Assembly (NCBI RefSeq): GCF_918797505.1
Contig: NC_092801.1
Span: 14,632,001 to 14,696,000 of the forward strand
Source of the DNA: Bemisia tabaci
Taxonomy: Eukaryota; Arthropoda; Insecta; Hemiptera; Aleyrodidae
Length of the DNA stretch: 64,000 bases
Reading direction: 5' to 3'
Under the pieces are notes generated by a model. It saw nothing but the letters and a program-made list of their open reading frames with translations. It was not told where the DNA came from and did not search any database. The position numbers and the translations under genes were made by a program. Positions 9,702-21,647 of the stretch are shown one piece after another (position 1 is the first letter of the stretch; each line of letters begins with the position of its first letter).

Positions 9702-9928
9702 CACCGGAAAGAAAAACACATTGGATCTAGAGTCCAGACTCTTGAAAACATTGACAAGAAAAAATACTCTTGGTTCAATCAGATTTAAGCTTAAATCAAA
9801 AGGAAATCCGCTCAAATTAAGGGGCTTGGTTCTTAATTTAAGCAAAAATCCGATTGAATCAAGAGTATTTTTTCTTGTCGATGTTTTTAAGAGTTTGGAC
9901 TCCAGATCTAATGTGTTTTTTTCCAGTT
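9702..9928. mobile_element. Family C MITE, copy 2
   Basis: Ends degenerate to CACCGG and CCAGTT; TT flanks both sides. Interior arms match copy 1. Confidence 0.85.
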
Positions 9929-9970
9929 TTCAAACTAATCAAATGTACCAGTGGACACGGCATGAATTTA

Positions 9971-10137
9971 CTGCCGTGATAGCGAAGAGAGCAGCAAGTG
10001 TTAAATTTTCGAAATCGAGTTTCTTTCGAAATTCGTCTAAACTCTTTAAGATGAAATCACCGAAATTGCTCAGACAGCAAAATTCATCTTAATTTGATCA
10101 AAGCAAGACATATGAAAAAGCCATAAGTGCGCAAAAA
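9971..10137 (+). mobile_element. Family H element, fragment
   Basis: Starts CTGCCGTGATAGCGAAGAGA and continues as the inverted complement of 14167-14337. It breaks off at AAGTGCGCAAAAAA, where a partial family C copy begins. Confidence 0.7.
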
Positions 10138-10248
10138 AAGAGCTTGGTTCTTGATTTAAGCTTAAATCTGATTGAATCAAGAGTATTTTTTCTTATGAAT
10201 GTTTTTAAGAGTCTGGACTCTAGATCCAATGTGGTTTTTTTTTTTTTA
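10138..10248 (+). mobile_element. Family C MITE, 3' half only (copy 3)
   Basis: Carries GCTTGGTTCTTGATTTAAGC through TCTAGATCCAATGTGG and then a T run; the left arm is absent. It abuts the H fragment. Confidence 0.75.
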
Positions 10249-10342
10249 AGTATTAGTAAAAATGAGGAGGAAATCTAAGCTCGGGTGGCTAGTTGGGGCA
10301 GGAAAGGATCGAGTCAAACAAAAAAGCATACAGTCGTATCAA

Positions 10343-10482
10343 GCGGACTGCATTTTGCAATTAGTAACTGCAAATTTTGCCTCAGATTAAAAATGACGTA
10401 TGTATCATTAGTTCCCTGATGCTCATAAGTGTTTTTACGGATGCGCCAGAAACCGTTGTTCCTAATTGCAAAATGCGGTTTA
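10343..10482. mobile_element. Short inverted-repeat element O, copy 1
   Basis: Left GGACTGCATTTTGCAATTAG and right CTAATTGCAAAATGCGGTT are near-inverted complements. Similar ends occur at 54590-54725, and a related longer element lies at 62775-63699. Confidence 0.6.
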
Positions 10483-10736
10483 AGTGTGAACTGAGGAAAA
10501 GAGATTGAAGTCTCCGACCTCTGTAAGACGCAATGTTGAGGACGAGGTTTGAAGTCCGTTTTCACGCTCAAACTATTTTTCTCAACTTTGAATTTTGAAC
10601 AGGAAAAGATCTGTGACTGTTTGGGTTCCAAACTACTCCCAACGCGTTTTTTTCAAACTTGCAACATAGTGCGTTTCCGCTATACATCGCAATTTGACCT
10701 CAGCCTTTGATTTTCAACTTCCTCAAGTCCTTCCTT

Positions 10737-11258
10737 GGTTCATGACAGCTTTTCAAGAGCAAAATCAAGGACTTTCAAGGAGTTGAAGTTCTCAAGGATT
10801 CCCCAAAAAAATTAAAGTACTTTCAAAGTCTTTCAAAAAAAAAAAAAAAAAAAACCATTCGAAGGCTTAAAAGCGTACATATAGAAATGAAAAATTACTT
10901 ATCTAATATCCTTATTTCTCTATTTTCTACATTAAAAAAAAAAACAAATTCAAAAACGAGATTCTCAAAAATACAAAATGCATCGAGAAAAAAAGAAAAA
11001 TTTTGCCAAGTTATTGTTATTATTGCAAATAGTATACCTGATTGCTGGTGGCCTAAAATGAAGTTTTCTGAGTTTCCTTTCCGTCCAATGGGTAATAATA
11101 CCGGTTTTCCAAAAAAGACGAAACATCACCAGATGGTGTAAAATTCAAGGACTTTCACGTAGAATTGGGCAAAATCCCAGAATTAAATTATATTCAAGGA
11201 CTTAAAAATGCGAAACAAATTCAAGTATATTCAAAGACTTTTCAAGGCGTCACGAACC
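10737..11258. mobile_element. Inverted-repeat element rich in TTCAAGGACTT motifs
   Basis: Left end GGTTCATGACAGCTTTTCAA and right end TTCAAGGCGTCACGAACC are imperfect inverted complements. The subterminal regions carry repeated TCAAGGACTTTCAAGG motifs on both sides. A run of 18 A lies at about 10837. No coding frame of note. Confidence 0.65.
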
Positions 11259-12249
11259 ATGCAATTTCGAACTTTAGAAACACTTTAGAAAGAAACGCAC
11301 TTTAGAACTTTAGAACACTTTAGAAAGGTTATAAAGAAGTTGAACATCCGAGGCTACAGTCAAAAAACAAAAGATAAAATGCCATGGTAAGGCAATGTCG
11401 AAAAGGTCGAGGCTCAAAATGTAAGTAAGTTAGTAAGTAAAAAGCTAGCATGTAAGGAAGTAAGGTACCTATACAAAACCCTGTAATAGTATTAAGTAAC
11501 CTACTGCAAAAATAAATAAAATAACAAGAGACTCACCAAATTTAAATTTGAAGCAACGGAAACTTGGGGCTGCGCTCATGTTGAATTGTATTTTCTCTCT
11601 CGTGTTAGCACTGGGAACGAAATTCTAACTTACATGACTGCAGCACGAGCAAACTTATGTTGAAATCCGTCTGAATATGACACGGCCAAAAAAAAATGAT
11701 GTGAATTTCAACCCGTGATGGCGAAACAAGCCAGTTTCGCTTCGCTGGCTTGTGGATTTTCTATGGAAATTTCAACCGCAGATGCGTGCATGAAGAGTTG
11801 ATCAAAGAGGAGAAAAAAACTACTCAGAGGTTCATCTAGGGACACAACTGTCGGATCCGTCATTTTTTCGACGAAAAGCGGGAAAATTCCTTTTTTTTAC
11901 CGGTTCAATGACATGTTCACGCTTTCCAGAAAAATGATGTTAAAATTCATATAGTGGGTTCCAAAACAAGACTGAGACTGATATAAACACGTGGAAAAGG
12001 TATATACATGTATATATATTAGTTATTAAAGCAATAAGTGACTGCTGTTCGCTTCAAAGTTTGACAAAAAAAATTATACAACAAAAAGTCCGGAAATCAG
12101 ACTCGAACAAGATGCTTATAGTCCGGGGGCATACGTAACAAAACATATGTCCCGTGTGCAGGTTTGTGAAGGCATATTGCGTGATACATCAATCTCTTCG
12201 TTTTGATGTCTAGAAAAAGAAAATCGATGATGGCCATCTCAAATTTCAT
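11259..12249. other. Unassigned AT-rich stretch
   Basis: Repeated GAACTTTAGAAACACTTTAG strings at 11269-11330 and GTAAGTAAGTTAGTAAGTAA at about 11420. Otherwise nothing that I can assign, and no convincing frame. Confidence 0.35.
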
Positions 12250-12790
12250 ACAAACCCCCCCAAAATCAAGATGGCGGCTAAAATGGCGGTTTTGGGGTAA
12301 AAAAATTTAAAGTTTGCAAATACGTCGTGTCGGGTATCGATTCTTATGTATTTTTGATCGTAGAGTCCGAATTTTCAGTCAAAAGTTAGCTCAAAGGTCA
12401 TTTTCAGGCCAAAATCCAAGATGGCGTCCAAAAATACCTCTTACGGGTGATAATTTGCCTATTCGGGTCTACATGCATTGTGAGGTATCAAGTATTAGGT
12501 TTTCAGGGTCGTAGAGTCCGAAAATGAGGTCCATTTTCCGCTGCGACTCTCAAGAAGCCCTAAAATCAAAGATGGCGCCCAAAATGGCCACCGGTCTTAC
12601 GGATGAAACTCCCATTTAGCGCAGCTGTAACTAAAAATTCGTTCAAAATTATGTTTCTTGGGTCAAGAAGTTCGTATAGGAGATCAGATGTTTACTCCTA
12701 CAAAAAATTAAGCCTCCGAATCGAAAATGGCTGCCGACATTGTTGCCAGTTAGAGGCGCAGACCGGTAAATGACTGATATTAAGGGATTT
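12250..12790. repeat. Degenerate ~150-bp tandem repeat with AAGATGGCGNCC core
   Basis: The core (AAGATGGCGGCT, AAGATGGCGTCC, AAGATGGCGCCC, then AAATGGCTGCC) recurs at about 12267, 12417, 12569 and 12725. The spacing is close to 150 bp, and GGTCGTAGAGTCCGAA-type strings occupy the same relative place in at least two units. Confidence 0.6.
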
Positions 12791-12875
12791 GCCAAAGGAG
12801 GGGTTTCGATAAGGGTCGTTGTTGGGCCCATACCCTGAAATTCTTCAATTCTACGATTGTTTGCTCCTTTAAAGT

Positions 12876-13525
12876 CTAAATTTTGCGGGATGGATCATGA
12901 TTTGGTCATTTTTGGTCTATTTAGGGGTCTAATACTGGCCAAAACAAGAGACCACAGGCCGATTTTGGCAAAAAATGCGGGTTTTTTGGCTTTTGACGCG
13001 CAGTTTCATAACGATCCCATCATTGGAAGAGCAAACTTTCCTTCAAGTACGTTCACTAAGGATGTAAGATAGTCACTTTTGCCAATTCTCGTTGACGGCA
13101 AACCTTGCGCTCACAGTCAAAACGATATTCTTAGAATTTTCTTGTTTTACATCATTATTTAAAATGGCATAAAAAGGGCGACTCATCTTAAACCAGAAAT
13201 AGATTACTTGGCCGGAAATGTACGCAGCTGCTCAAAACCAACCTCCAAAAAGTTTATGGATTGAAGCCTCCCCCCCCCCCCCCCCAAAAAAAAAAGAAAA
13301 ATCTGTGTTGCCACATTTTATTGCTTAACATCACAGAAAACCGCGTAATTATTTCAGTATTTGGAGGCTGTTCTTCGTCGAGCACATTCAGCAAAGTTCA
13401 AAACCCTCGATTTTTCATACGTTACGATCACATGATTAGTGATTATATAAATGCAATTGTCCAACATTATTTTGTTTATTACATGTATGTATCTATAGAG
13501 ACTCCCATCGTGGCGCGGCATTCCC
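12876..13525 (+). repeat. Left arm of 2.67-kb inverted repeat
   Basis: 650 bp whose inverted complement is at 14897-15546, nearly identical throughout. Within it is a C16-A10 run (13270-13295). The frames at 12857-13072 and 13261-13647 have mirror copies in the other arm and no recognisable domain. Confidence 0.92.
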
Positions 13526-13757
13526 ACATATCATCGATAAAAATCGAGAAAAATGCAACATTGAACGAAAATGAGACTTCTACTATCATCGCGCAGAGAA
13601 TGTTGAGCTTATGCAAAACTAAAAATTCATTGCAAGAAAAAGTGTAATATTGGTTAAAAGGCAAAACGACATAGAACATGGTCATATCCTGTGCAAAGTG
13701 GGCGATTGAGTCGTCGACTGCTGAGCTCATATTGCATCTCTCATTTGGTGCCTCACT

Positions 13758-14337
13758 CTGCCGTGATAGCGAAGAGAGCAGTAAGTGCAAAAATGAAGTT
13801 TTGAGAAAACAGGCTCAGAAGCTTCTTACCGGAAAATTTTATTGAAGGAAGCCTCGGTTCGTTTTCATACTGCCACTAAAAATGTCCGAAAGACTCCTAG
13901 AAATCGGGTTGGATGATTAAAAATCGACTGATTTTATTTCAATTTCATAAGAGAGGCATTTTTCATTTTCATGCTAGGTTATTGTTAAGCAATACAGCGG
14001 TAAGTGCTATCTTCTGCAGGCTTTCATGGTTGCGTTTTGGATACACAACAAACTCATTTTCAAGTTAGAAATTGTCAGAAGAGGGCGGCGCTTTACTTGA
14101 AAGCACTGTTTTCAATGGCTCTCTGGAGAAACAGTGTCACTTACTGCTGTCTTGCCTAAAACTACGTCATTTTTTGCGCACTTACGGCTTTTTCATATGT
14201 CTCGTTTTGATATAATTAAGATGAATTTCGCTGTTTTAGCAATTTCAGTGATTTCATATAAAAGAATTTGGACGAAATTTGAAGGAAACTCGATTTCGAA
14301 AATTTGACACTTACTGCTCTCGTCACTATCACGGCAG
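13758..14337. mobile_element. Family H element, full copy
   Basis: Ends CTGCCGTGATAGCGAAGAGA and the near-inverted complement closing TATCACGGCAG. CACT on each side (13754-13757, 14338-14341) is a candidate 4-bp duplication. It lies in the spacer of the large inverted repeat. Confidence 0.8.
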
Positions 14338-14422
14338 CACTCATTGCAGACATAAGTCTGAGCCAGAAAAACCAAGCGTTTGCTAGATTAGGTAATATGC
14401 GTCATTTCTCCAAAATTATGAA

Positions 14423-14626
14423 ATGGCAGCTCCAAACAAGAGATCTGATGCAGGAGACAGGGAACCTGACGAAGAGGCAACTGATGAGGAAGCGGTGAGG
14501 AGGCTGGGCAGGAGTGAGGGAAACCAATGGTTTCAAATTATTTTTAGGAAGCAGAATTCTGATCAATCGCAGGCAATGAGAATGGTGGGGGCAGGGATTG
14601 TCAGGGTGGTGAAAAATCAGCATTAA
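14423..14626 (+). CDS. Hypothetical short ORF in the inverted-repeat spacer
   Basis: 67 codons with a highly acidic start (EPDEEATDEEAVRR) and no recognised domain. Composition is less AT-rich than its surroundings. It may be a fragment of an old element or a chance frame; no splice context settles it. Confidence 0.22.
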   Translation: MAAPNKRSDAGDREPDEEATDEEAVRRLGRSEGNQWFQIIFRKQNSDQSQAMRMVGAGIVRVVKNQH

Positions 14627-14896
14627 GAACTCGTGATTCTGACACATGGCTTACTTTTTTTCGGATCTCAGATCACGGTCAATGACTCAAAGTTGCATCT
14701 TCGTTCGCAAATATCGTGTACAGAATTCGTAAGATAATGGGTCATCTACAAGCCCAAAATTTTAAAACAATTATTACTAACACAGAATATAATCTACTGG
14801 CATCTCTGAATACTGTAATTCGAGTCCTACATCTTTATTTCAAAATGCGCATATTCTGAGGAAGTGGCTGAAATCCTTGGCCAACTCGGATTTTTC

Positions 14897-15546
14897 GGGA
14901 ATGCCGCGCCACGATGGGAGTCTCTATAGATACATACATGTAATAAACAAAATAATGTTGGACAATTGCATTTATATAATCACTAATCATGTGATCGTAA
15001 CGTATGAAAAATCGAGGGTTTTGAACTTTGCTGAATGTGCTCGACGAAGAACAGCCTCCAAATACTGAAATAATTACGCGGTTTTCTGTGATGTTAAGCA
15101 ATAAAATGTGGCAACACAGATTTTTCTTTTTTTTTGGGGGGGGGGGGGGGGGAGGCTTCAATCCATAAACTTTTTGGAGGTTGGTTTTGAGCAGCTGCGT
15201 ACATTTCCGGCCAAGTAATCTATTTCTGGTTTAAGATGAGTCGCCCTTTTTATGCCATTTTAAATAATGATGTAAAACAAGAAAATTCTAAGAATATCGT
15301 TTTGACTGTGAGCGCAAGGTTTGCCGTCAACGAGAATTGGCAAAAGTGACTATCTTACATCCTTAGTGAACGTACTTGAAGGAAAGTTTGCTCTTCCAAT
15401 GATGGGATCGTTATGAAACTGCGCGTCAAAAGCCAAAAAACCCGCATTTTTTGCCAAAATCGGCCTGTGGTCTCTTGTTTTGGCCAGTATTAGACCCCTA
15501 AATAGACCAAAAATGACCAAATCATGATCCATCCCGCAAAATTTAG
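14897..15546 (-). repeat. Right arm of 2.67-kb inverted repeat
   Basis: Inverted complement of 12876-13525, same 650-bp length. Its homopolymer block reads T9-G17 against C16-A10 in the other arm. Family A copy 2 begins within three bases of its end. Confidence 0.92.
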
Positions 15547-15740
15547 GGAAAATCAGATTCAGAAAATAAATTACAAACGAGAAAAGGCGACAAAATCTCT
15601 CATTTCTTGAGAGTGTGAAAGTGTAGTAATTTCTAATTTTCTCGTCTTTCGGTGATACAAGAGACAAACACCTTTAATTAGTCTAGTTAAGAGAGAAATC
15701 AAACACGAAATTTGACCTGGCGGTTGGCATGAAACGCATA

Positions 15741-16050
15741 GCGCCTACAAGACTGCATGAATACTTCACGCATTGCGTCAAACACACTGCGGTCAGCAGC
15801 AGTCGGCCTGAAACGCATAGCGCCTACAAGACTGCATGAATACTTCACGCATTGCGCTAAACAGTGTGGTTAGCAGCGGTCGGCGTGAAACGCATAGCGC
15901 CTACAAGACTGCATGAATACTTCACGCATTGCGCCAAACAGTGTGGTCAGCAGCGGTCGGCGTGAAACGCTTAGCGCCTACAAGACTGCATGAATACTTC
16001 ACGCATTGCGCCAACACAGTGCGGTCGGGCAGCGGCGGAAGTTAAAATTG
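15741..16050 (+). repeat. 77-79 bp tandem repeat inside family A
   Basis: Four units start with GCGCCTACAAGACTGCATGA at 15741, 15820, 15897 and 15974. Unit bodies differ mainly in the ACAGTGTGGTCAGC segment. Confidence 0.9.
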
Positions 16051-16247
16051 TTAACCACGTTTATGTTTGTTCTTTCACAATTTTTTCGTTCGTTTTTTAT
16101 AAATAGAAGACCTTGTCCAAACAGGGATGAATTTACGGAACTGAACTTTTGTTAGTGTTGACAGGGCTTTCACAAAAAATGTGGCCAACACGAGTAAACG
16201 CGTCTCATACATCCCTCCTCCACCGGCACGTTCACTTGATGGTTTTT

Positions 16248-16530
16248 ATAAATCGTATTCGACAGATCACACAGATGAGATTATATTGATATCGATTGGT
16301 TCAATATGTAACCACAGCCTCAAAAGTCAATTTAGAAATCTGAGGTAACGGGTCTTATGTGATCGAAGTGTTATTCTCTCGAGTACCAAATGACAATGAA
16401 AGTAAGAGAAATTGTTAGGAATTCTCTCATTTTCAGCTTTTCCGAATTAAATCCTAAAATTTTTGTTTGAGGTTATGTTCTATTGTTTTGAACCAAACGA
16501 AATACATCGAACCATTGTCGAATACGAGCT
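16248..16530. mobile_element. Insertion nested in family A copy 2
   Basis: Other A copies run straight from the GATGGTTTT block to TTTCAAAACG. Here about 280 bp with inverted ends (TCGTATTCGACA / TGTCGAATACGA) intervene. Non-coding. Confidence 0.7.
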
Positions 16531-17027
16531 ATTGATGTTTCAAAACGGATGAGAAGGGGGCGGAAAATTACAGACGGCCCATGGACGGAAAGTAGGTAAA
16601 TCCGGCCCTGTTGATGATGCACATCCATGCAGCAGTACGACCTCCGACATTTCCATTGCTCACATATAAATTCAAAAGGAGCAGATCAACTGTCACACGA
16701 TTTGAATTTTCGCAGTCGAACAAACGTCTTTTTAATCCAAGGTTGCCAAATTGACTTAGAATTCAATTTTTTACACCGTCGTGCGAGTGTATTCTCTGTC
16801 CAAAATTTTACTGGCTTCTAGCTTTATTGTACTTATTTCTTTTCTTTTTTTTTTTTTTTTCTTGTCATCTAAAGAGTGTAAGCGGTGAAACTTACAGTGA
16901 AAAATGCCCAATAATTTCTGATGAAAACGATGTCTGTGAGTGGAAAGTTTGTAACGTTGAAATGTAGTTAAGTTAATTCGTCTGGAGAAAAAAAAAATTC
17001 AATCATAACTTGATCCTATCACCATTA

Positions 17028-17272
17028 CTGCCGTGCTACGATATGAACATTCGAGAATTGCCAAATCTCCTTGGATAAAATGTTTATTTTTGAGGAAAAT
17101 TTTGAATATCTTTCCTTGAAATTTCCAAACACTTTAGACCAAATTACGAACAAAATTCTCCGAGAAATTGGCGGAAAAATATTCAAAAAATTTCCTGAAA
17201 ATTAGTGATTTGCCAGTGGAATTTTGGACATCGCCTGAAAACTTATACGGCGTTTTTCCTCAACACGGCGCG
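17028..17272. mobile_element. Family E MITE (17.0 kb)
   Basis: Left CTGCCGTGCTACGATATGAA has lost the GGAAAAACGCC block; right CTTATACGGCGTTTTTCCTC matches the family. The end is degenerate (CACGGCGCGG). Confidence 0.8.
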
Positions 17273-17301
17273 GCGGATTAGTAGCTTTTCATGAACGTTA
17301 T

Positions 17302-17465
17302 CAGTAGCGTGGCGTGCTTTGCGATATATCGATTGATCTACCATTTGAACCTATGGAAAAGGGTCGATTATCAGGGTTTTCGCAACGAGCACCTTAATAA
17401 TCGATTCTTTACCATAGCTTCAAATGGGGAAATATCGATAATCGATCATTCACGCCACGCCACTG
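17302..17465. mobile_element. hAT-164 MITE, copy 2, perfect 8-bp duplication
   Basis: 164 bp, ends CAGTAGCGTGGCGTG / CACGCCACGCCACTG. AACGTTAT flanks both ends (17294-17301, 17466-17473). Arms are rich in ATCGAT and mirror each other around the centre. Confidence 0.93.
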
Positions 17466-17473
17466 AACGTTAT

Positions 17474-18453
17474 CATGCTAGGAAGAACTATGTGCGAATT
17501 CATTTAATGAAATGTAAATATGTGCATCCGTTTTGCGTGCTCTAAATTGTTCATTTGTATTTAATGCCTTTGTACATACATAGTCTCAGTCTCCTTAGTA
17601 TACTCAAGTCCAAATAAACCTCCTGACGATCTTTAGATATTGTCTTTCATTTTATTGGACGTTCCTTTGTTTCTTATGGAAAATTTATTTTTCGGGTGCA
17701 GCGCGCCTCAACATAGCAGTCTTTATTAAACATGAATCAAAAGACTTATTATCAGGTTCAAAATGTCTACCTTTCATCCAAACTTTTAACGTGCTACTAA
17801 TTAACTAACGCGCTAACTACTAATTTAACTAATGCGCTTAAACATGTCCAGATTTTGGGAAAACCTGGTGAAAACGGAAAAATTGCGATAAGCGTGGTCA
17901 CCTTTTCCCCGTTAGACTCAATTAATTTTTAATCGAAGTTGAAAACGGTATTTCAGCAATCATCAATTCCAAAATTGCAATTTTTCTCGTTACGGGAGAA
18001 GCGAATCCGCGTAGATTGAAATTAACAAATCAAGGGGACTAAAATTTCAGAAAATCAATTACATTTTCGTCATTCGAACGAAACCGCGTTTTTAAAGTTG
18101 AAAAATTACGCGCATGATCATGAAATGATGGACCTTTATAAAAACGCTTTTGACGCAATGAAATGTACCTTTGATCGATTTTTTTTACAGAGCATGCGTT
18201 GAACGAATTGTATTCCAAGGGACATTTTTTGACGTCACATCTCTAATCTTAAGCACTCGCTTCCTTCTTCAGCAACCTTAAAGATTTAACAGAGGCAGTA
18301 TCGTGATGATACAGGGTGTCCAAAGGTTCAACGATCTGATTGCAGAGTTGTTACTTTTTTCTGATATTATTCAACTTCGCATCAGCAGTGCTTCCTTTCG
18401 GAGCCACGGCCTTCAAAATCCCGATAAAATTGCGTTTTTCTGAACTGCGATGA
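17474..18453. other. Unassigned stretch
   Basis: No repeat pairing or coding sequence recognised in about 980 bp. Confidence 0.3.
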
Positions 18454-18458
18454 CAATT

Positions 18459-18711
18459 GGACCGCGTTTAACAGAAAGGAACCAAGCCACATCAGCTTTT
18501 GCCAAATTTAACAAGGCAATTCAATTTTTTACGAGAGAACGTTTGTACGGATTTCTATGAAAATTTTAAGGAATTTGTTTCACACTATGGAGAAAATTTA
18601 CCGAAATTTGCACGTAAATTCGCAGAACCGTTTTCATGTAAAATAAGAAATTGCTCGATTAAATTTGGCAATAGCTGATGTGGCATGGTTCCTTTCTGTT
18701 TAACGCGGTCC
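18459..18711. mobile_element. Family R MITE, intact
   Basis: Inverted ends GGACCGCGTTTAACAGAAAG / CTTTCTGTTTAACGCGGTCC with the CCACATCAGC / GCTGATGTGG block inside. AATT flanks both sides. Confidence 0.85.
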
Positions 18712-19181
18712 AATTGTAAACAAAAAATCATGAAAATTGGTCAGCTCCCATAAATTATAGTACTTGAATTATCCAACGCGGGTTATGGATGTCACTAACG
18801 TGAATGAAGATTACACAAATCGGACGTTTTTTGTAATCTTTGATGAACCCATTCCCGAATTCCTGGCTCCGTTCCCTCTCTCATTCCATTTGTTTTTTGC
18901 CGTTCCCCTATTCCTAGTCCATTCCAGTATATCATCTTTGCAATTGGTGAAATTGTAATCTCTATTCCCGTTTGTGACACCGTGGAGGCCTAAAATACGG
19001 GAACCAATCAGAAATTGATTCTCATTGTCTTTACTCTCAGTATAAAGGGGCTCTCGTACACCCTAGAGTCAACCGAATGCTTGATTTACCACTCAACTTC
19101 CCATACTTACCGAACTTCTGTGTTATTTTTTCTCCTTCTGTGTACGTCCATCCATCTTCTACACGCGGACTGGACTGCGAA

Positions 19182-19563
19182 CAGTGTTCGAAACTCACAA
19201 GCGCCAACGCGCCAAATGCGCCTAAGAAATCGGCCATGGCGCATAAAAAATGATGGCTCTGCGCCAACGTGGCCCCTAAAAATCTGAATTTTCATATTAG
19301 GTGATTATTCGAAATTTTTAGCACCACAAGTGAAAGCTTTTTCTATTCTTCATGATTTCATCATTTGTGCTTTTGTCCTTCCCAAGTTACAGCTACTCTC
19401 TAGTTCTGTTACGAAAACATCTTACGTCTAACTTTCCACTAAAAACGCCGTAATATATAGGCAAAAAGTCAATTTGGCCCCTAAAAAATCCTCAATGGCG
19501 CCTAAAAATCGGGCTTTACGCGCCACATGGCTCCTAAAACTCAAGGGTGAGTTTCGAACACTG
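19182..19563. mobile_element. hAT-like MITE (CAGTGTTCGAAACTCAC ends)
   Basis: Exact inverted ends with ACTGCGAA duplicated on both sides (19174-19181, 19564-19571). The interior repeats GGCGCCTAAAAATC-like strings on both arms. 382 bp, non-coding. Confidence 0.92.
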
Positions 19564-19612
19564 ACTGCGAAGCTGAAGGACTTAGCGGTATCCGACTAGG
19601 TTGCAACAAGGA

Positions 19613-20276
19613 AAAGCAGTAAGCTCCAACGCATTCGCGTCGGAAAGCGGCTCTGGCGAGTTGTAGTCAAGAATGAGGGCCTAGACACATTTTGTCATTG
19701 ATGTACAATCCGACAACTGTCGAATAAATTGCTCCATTTAAAAATCAAAACAATATCGAATTGCGATATATTACACGGATAAGATAGGGCTATGTCCTGT
19801 CGTAAGCGGCAACATAGAGTCGATGTCATTTCAATAATCGCCCCGATGGCCACGATAGTTGTTAAACGTTTACGGTTTCCTTGGTAACCTTTGTTTGCTA
19901 TCAGCTAATATCGAGTAATATGCCTAGGAAGTTCCAACCACCGCATTCTTCCAAAAAACCGCGAATACTTTAAAATTCAAAATTTCAAATTTTGAACGTA
20001 AAGTACATTTTTTCCATCACGAGATTAAAGCACAGACAAGTTTTGAATTATTGACTGTATCACCATAATTCCAAAAATACACTACACAACATAGCATTGG
20101 CTAACAATAAAACAATATGCAATAAAATAAAGTCATGACAAGGTACATAGTCGAAAATGGCGCCGATTCCCATCAACCAACGCGCGGTCTCTCCAATGTA
20201 ACATGGTCCATTGATACTCCCCAGCTGGGACCGTCCGGAATAGCAGCTCTAGTGCAAGCACCAGAGCCGCTAAAAA
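19613..20276 (+). mobile_element. Family L element, short copy (0.66 kb)
   Basis: Starts AAAAGCAGTAAGCTCCAACG and ends CCAGAGCCGCTAAAAA, as do the copies at 31046-35257 and 36377-38061. It retains only the first about 115 bp and the last about 540 bp of the long copy, so it is an internal-deletion derivative. Confidence 0.85.
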
Positions 20277-20476
20277 CAATAAGATCCATGATTAAGTGGA
20301 GGGATGATGGTGTGTTTTGCAGCTCATTGCTGGCTAATTAAAGCGTCGAGGGGTGAGTTGCGAGTTGCGAGTAACTCGCGCGAGAGCGGATAAAGCTCGC
20401 GGCTAAGTCGGGATTAATACTCGCCGATGGCTAAAGCTCGGTTTCATCACCCCGCACACGGGAGTACACATTTGTG

Positions 20477-20722
20477 CTGGGGTGAAACGCCGTGTGACCA
20501 TTCAAACGTTGCCAAATTTACCTTCAAGAAATATTTTGGTTTTCAAGAAACCTACGAATATTTATTCTTGACATTTTCAGACACTTCAGATCAAATTACG
20601 AATAGTTTTCTCTGCAAACCCGAGGGGAAAATATCGACAAATTTTCCCGAAAATTTGGAATTTGTCGAAGGAAATTCGGCAGCGTCTGAGGGCTTATACG
20701 GTGTTCTTCCTCAGCGTGGCAG
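20477..20722. mobile_element. Family E MITE (20.5 kb), left end decayed
   Basis: Begins near ACGCCGTGTGACC (the CTGCCGTGCTAAGG cap is not recognisable) and ends CAGCGTGGCAG. Confidence 0.7.
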
Positions 20723-20874
20723 TGCGCGAGAGCTTCGGGTCTTACCGAGATAAACGACCGGTTTCCACCTACAAATTGATTATGTTCGAACTTTTTTTCA
20801 TTGGCTTGTGCCAGAGCCCCTATACCTGGCTGTAAAAATTATTGAGCCAAGGTGGGTAAAAACCACGCACATCC

Positions 20875-21105
20875 TAATTTGAATTAAACCTATTTAGGTG
20901 TTGACATTCTGGGGCTTCCCTGAGGCATTACTTCGGCCATTAGTTTCGATGGTTGCTTGATTTTGTTTCTTCGTAATAATACGGTTTAAATATTCAGTTT
21001 TCATCATTTCTCTTATCATTCTTTGTATTTTATTGAATTTGTCTGTATTCCAGCGTAATACCTATTATATTTTCTTTATTTACTGTTTGTTTCAGGTAAG
21101 ACTCT
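20875..21105 (+). repeat. Dispersed repeat U, copy 2
   Basis: Counterpart of 2861-3085, again ending in TTTACTGTTTGTTTCAGGTAAG-like sequence. Confidence 0.6.
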
Positions 21106-21424
21106 AGCTCGATCTCTTTCCGCTCAAATCTTCTCCATGAGTGCTGTTTGAATATTTTGGGACAAAAAAATTCGAAGTATCGAATCAAACGGAGAATCTT
21201 GCAGGTCTTTAAGTTTTTTTGAATTTCATTTTTTAATGTGGAAAATAATTATTGAAATGTTCACGATAATAAACTCCAGAACTCAGCAGAGAGTTTTCCA
21301 TCATCAGATCCCATAGTGGATTCCACACCCAACCTACTATTTTTGTTGTAATAACGCGTGACTTTTGCTGTAACTACACAAGCTGAGTAATTGCTAGTTG
21401 CTATTGTCAAATACATAAAACTGG

Positions 21425-21608
21425 GCATTTTAATTTTTTACAAGAGAAGTTTGTGCGGATTTCTTTGACAATTTTAACGAATTTGCTTCGTACTATGCAG
21501 AAAATTCATTAATTCACAAAAATCCGCCCCACCGTCTTCTCGTAAAATATTAAATTGACCACTAAAGTTGGCAGTAGCTGATGTAGCCTGGTTCCTTTCT
21601 GCGGTCCA
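21425..21608. mobile_element. Family R MITE, partial copy
   Basis: Matches the interior and right end of the 18.5-kb copy (TGCGGATTTCTTTGACAATT, then AGCTGATGTAGCC, GGTTCCTTTCTGCGGTCC). The left end is missing. Confidence 0.65.
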
Positions 21609-21647
21609 AATATTGTCTCTCCATCCAATCCTTTTCCGAACCGTCCT

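Larger units (their letters stand above)
15549..16610 (+). mobile_element. Family A repeat element, copy 2
   Basis: Starts inside the AATCAGATTCAGAAAATAAA region and so lacks the terminal CAGGGCCG; ends TCCGGCCCTG. It contains four satellite units and a nested insertion at 16248-16530. Confidence 0.8.

Noticed and set aside
12857..15667. Paired frames in the 650-bp arms as genes
   Set aside because: They are repeat sequence with homopolymer runs and no domain; the frames differ between arms at the ends.
19037..19295. Frames near the GGCGCC-rich sequence as a conserved gene
   Set aside because: The region is an hAT-like MITE with exact 8-bp duplication; frames cross its border.
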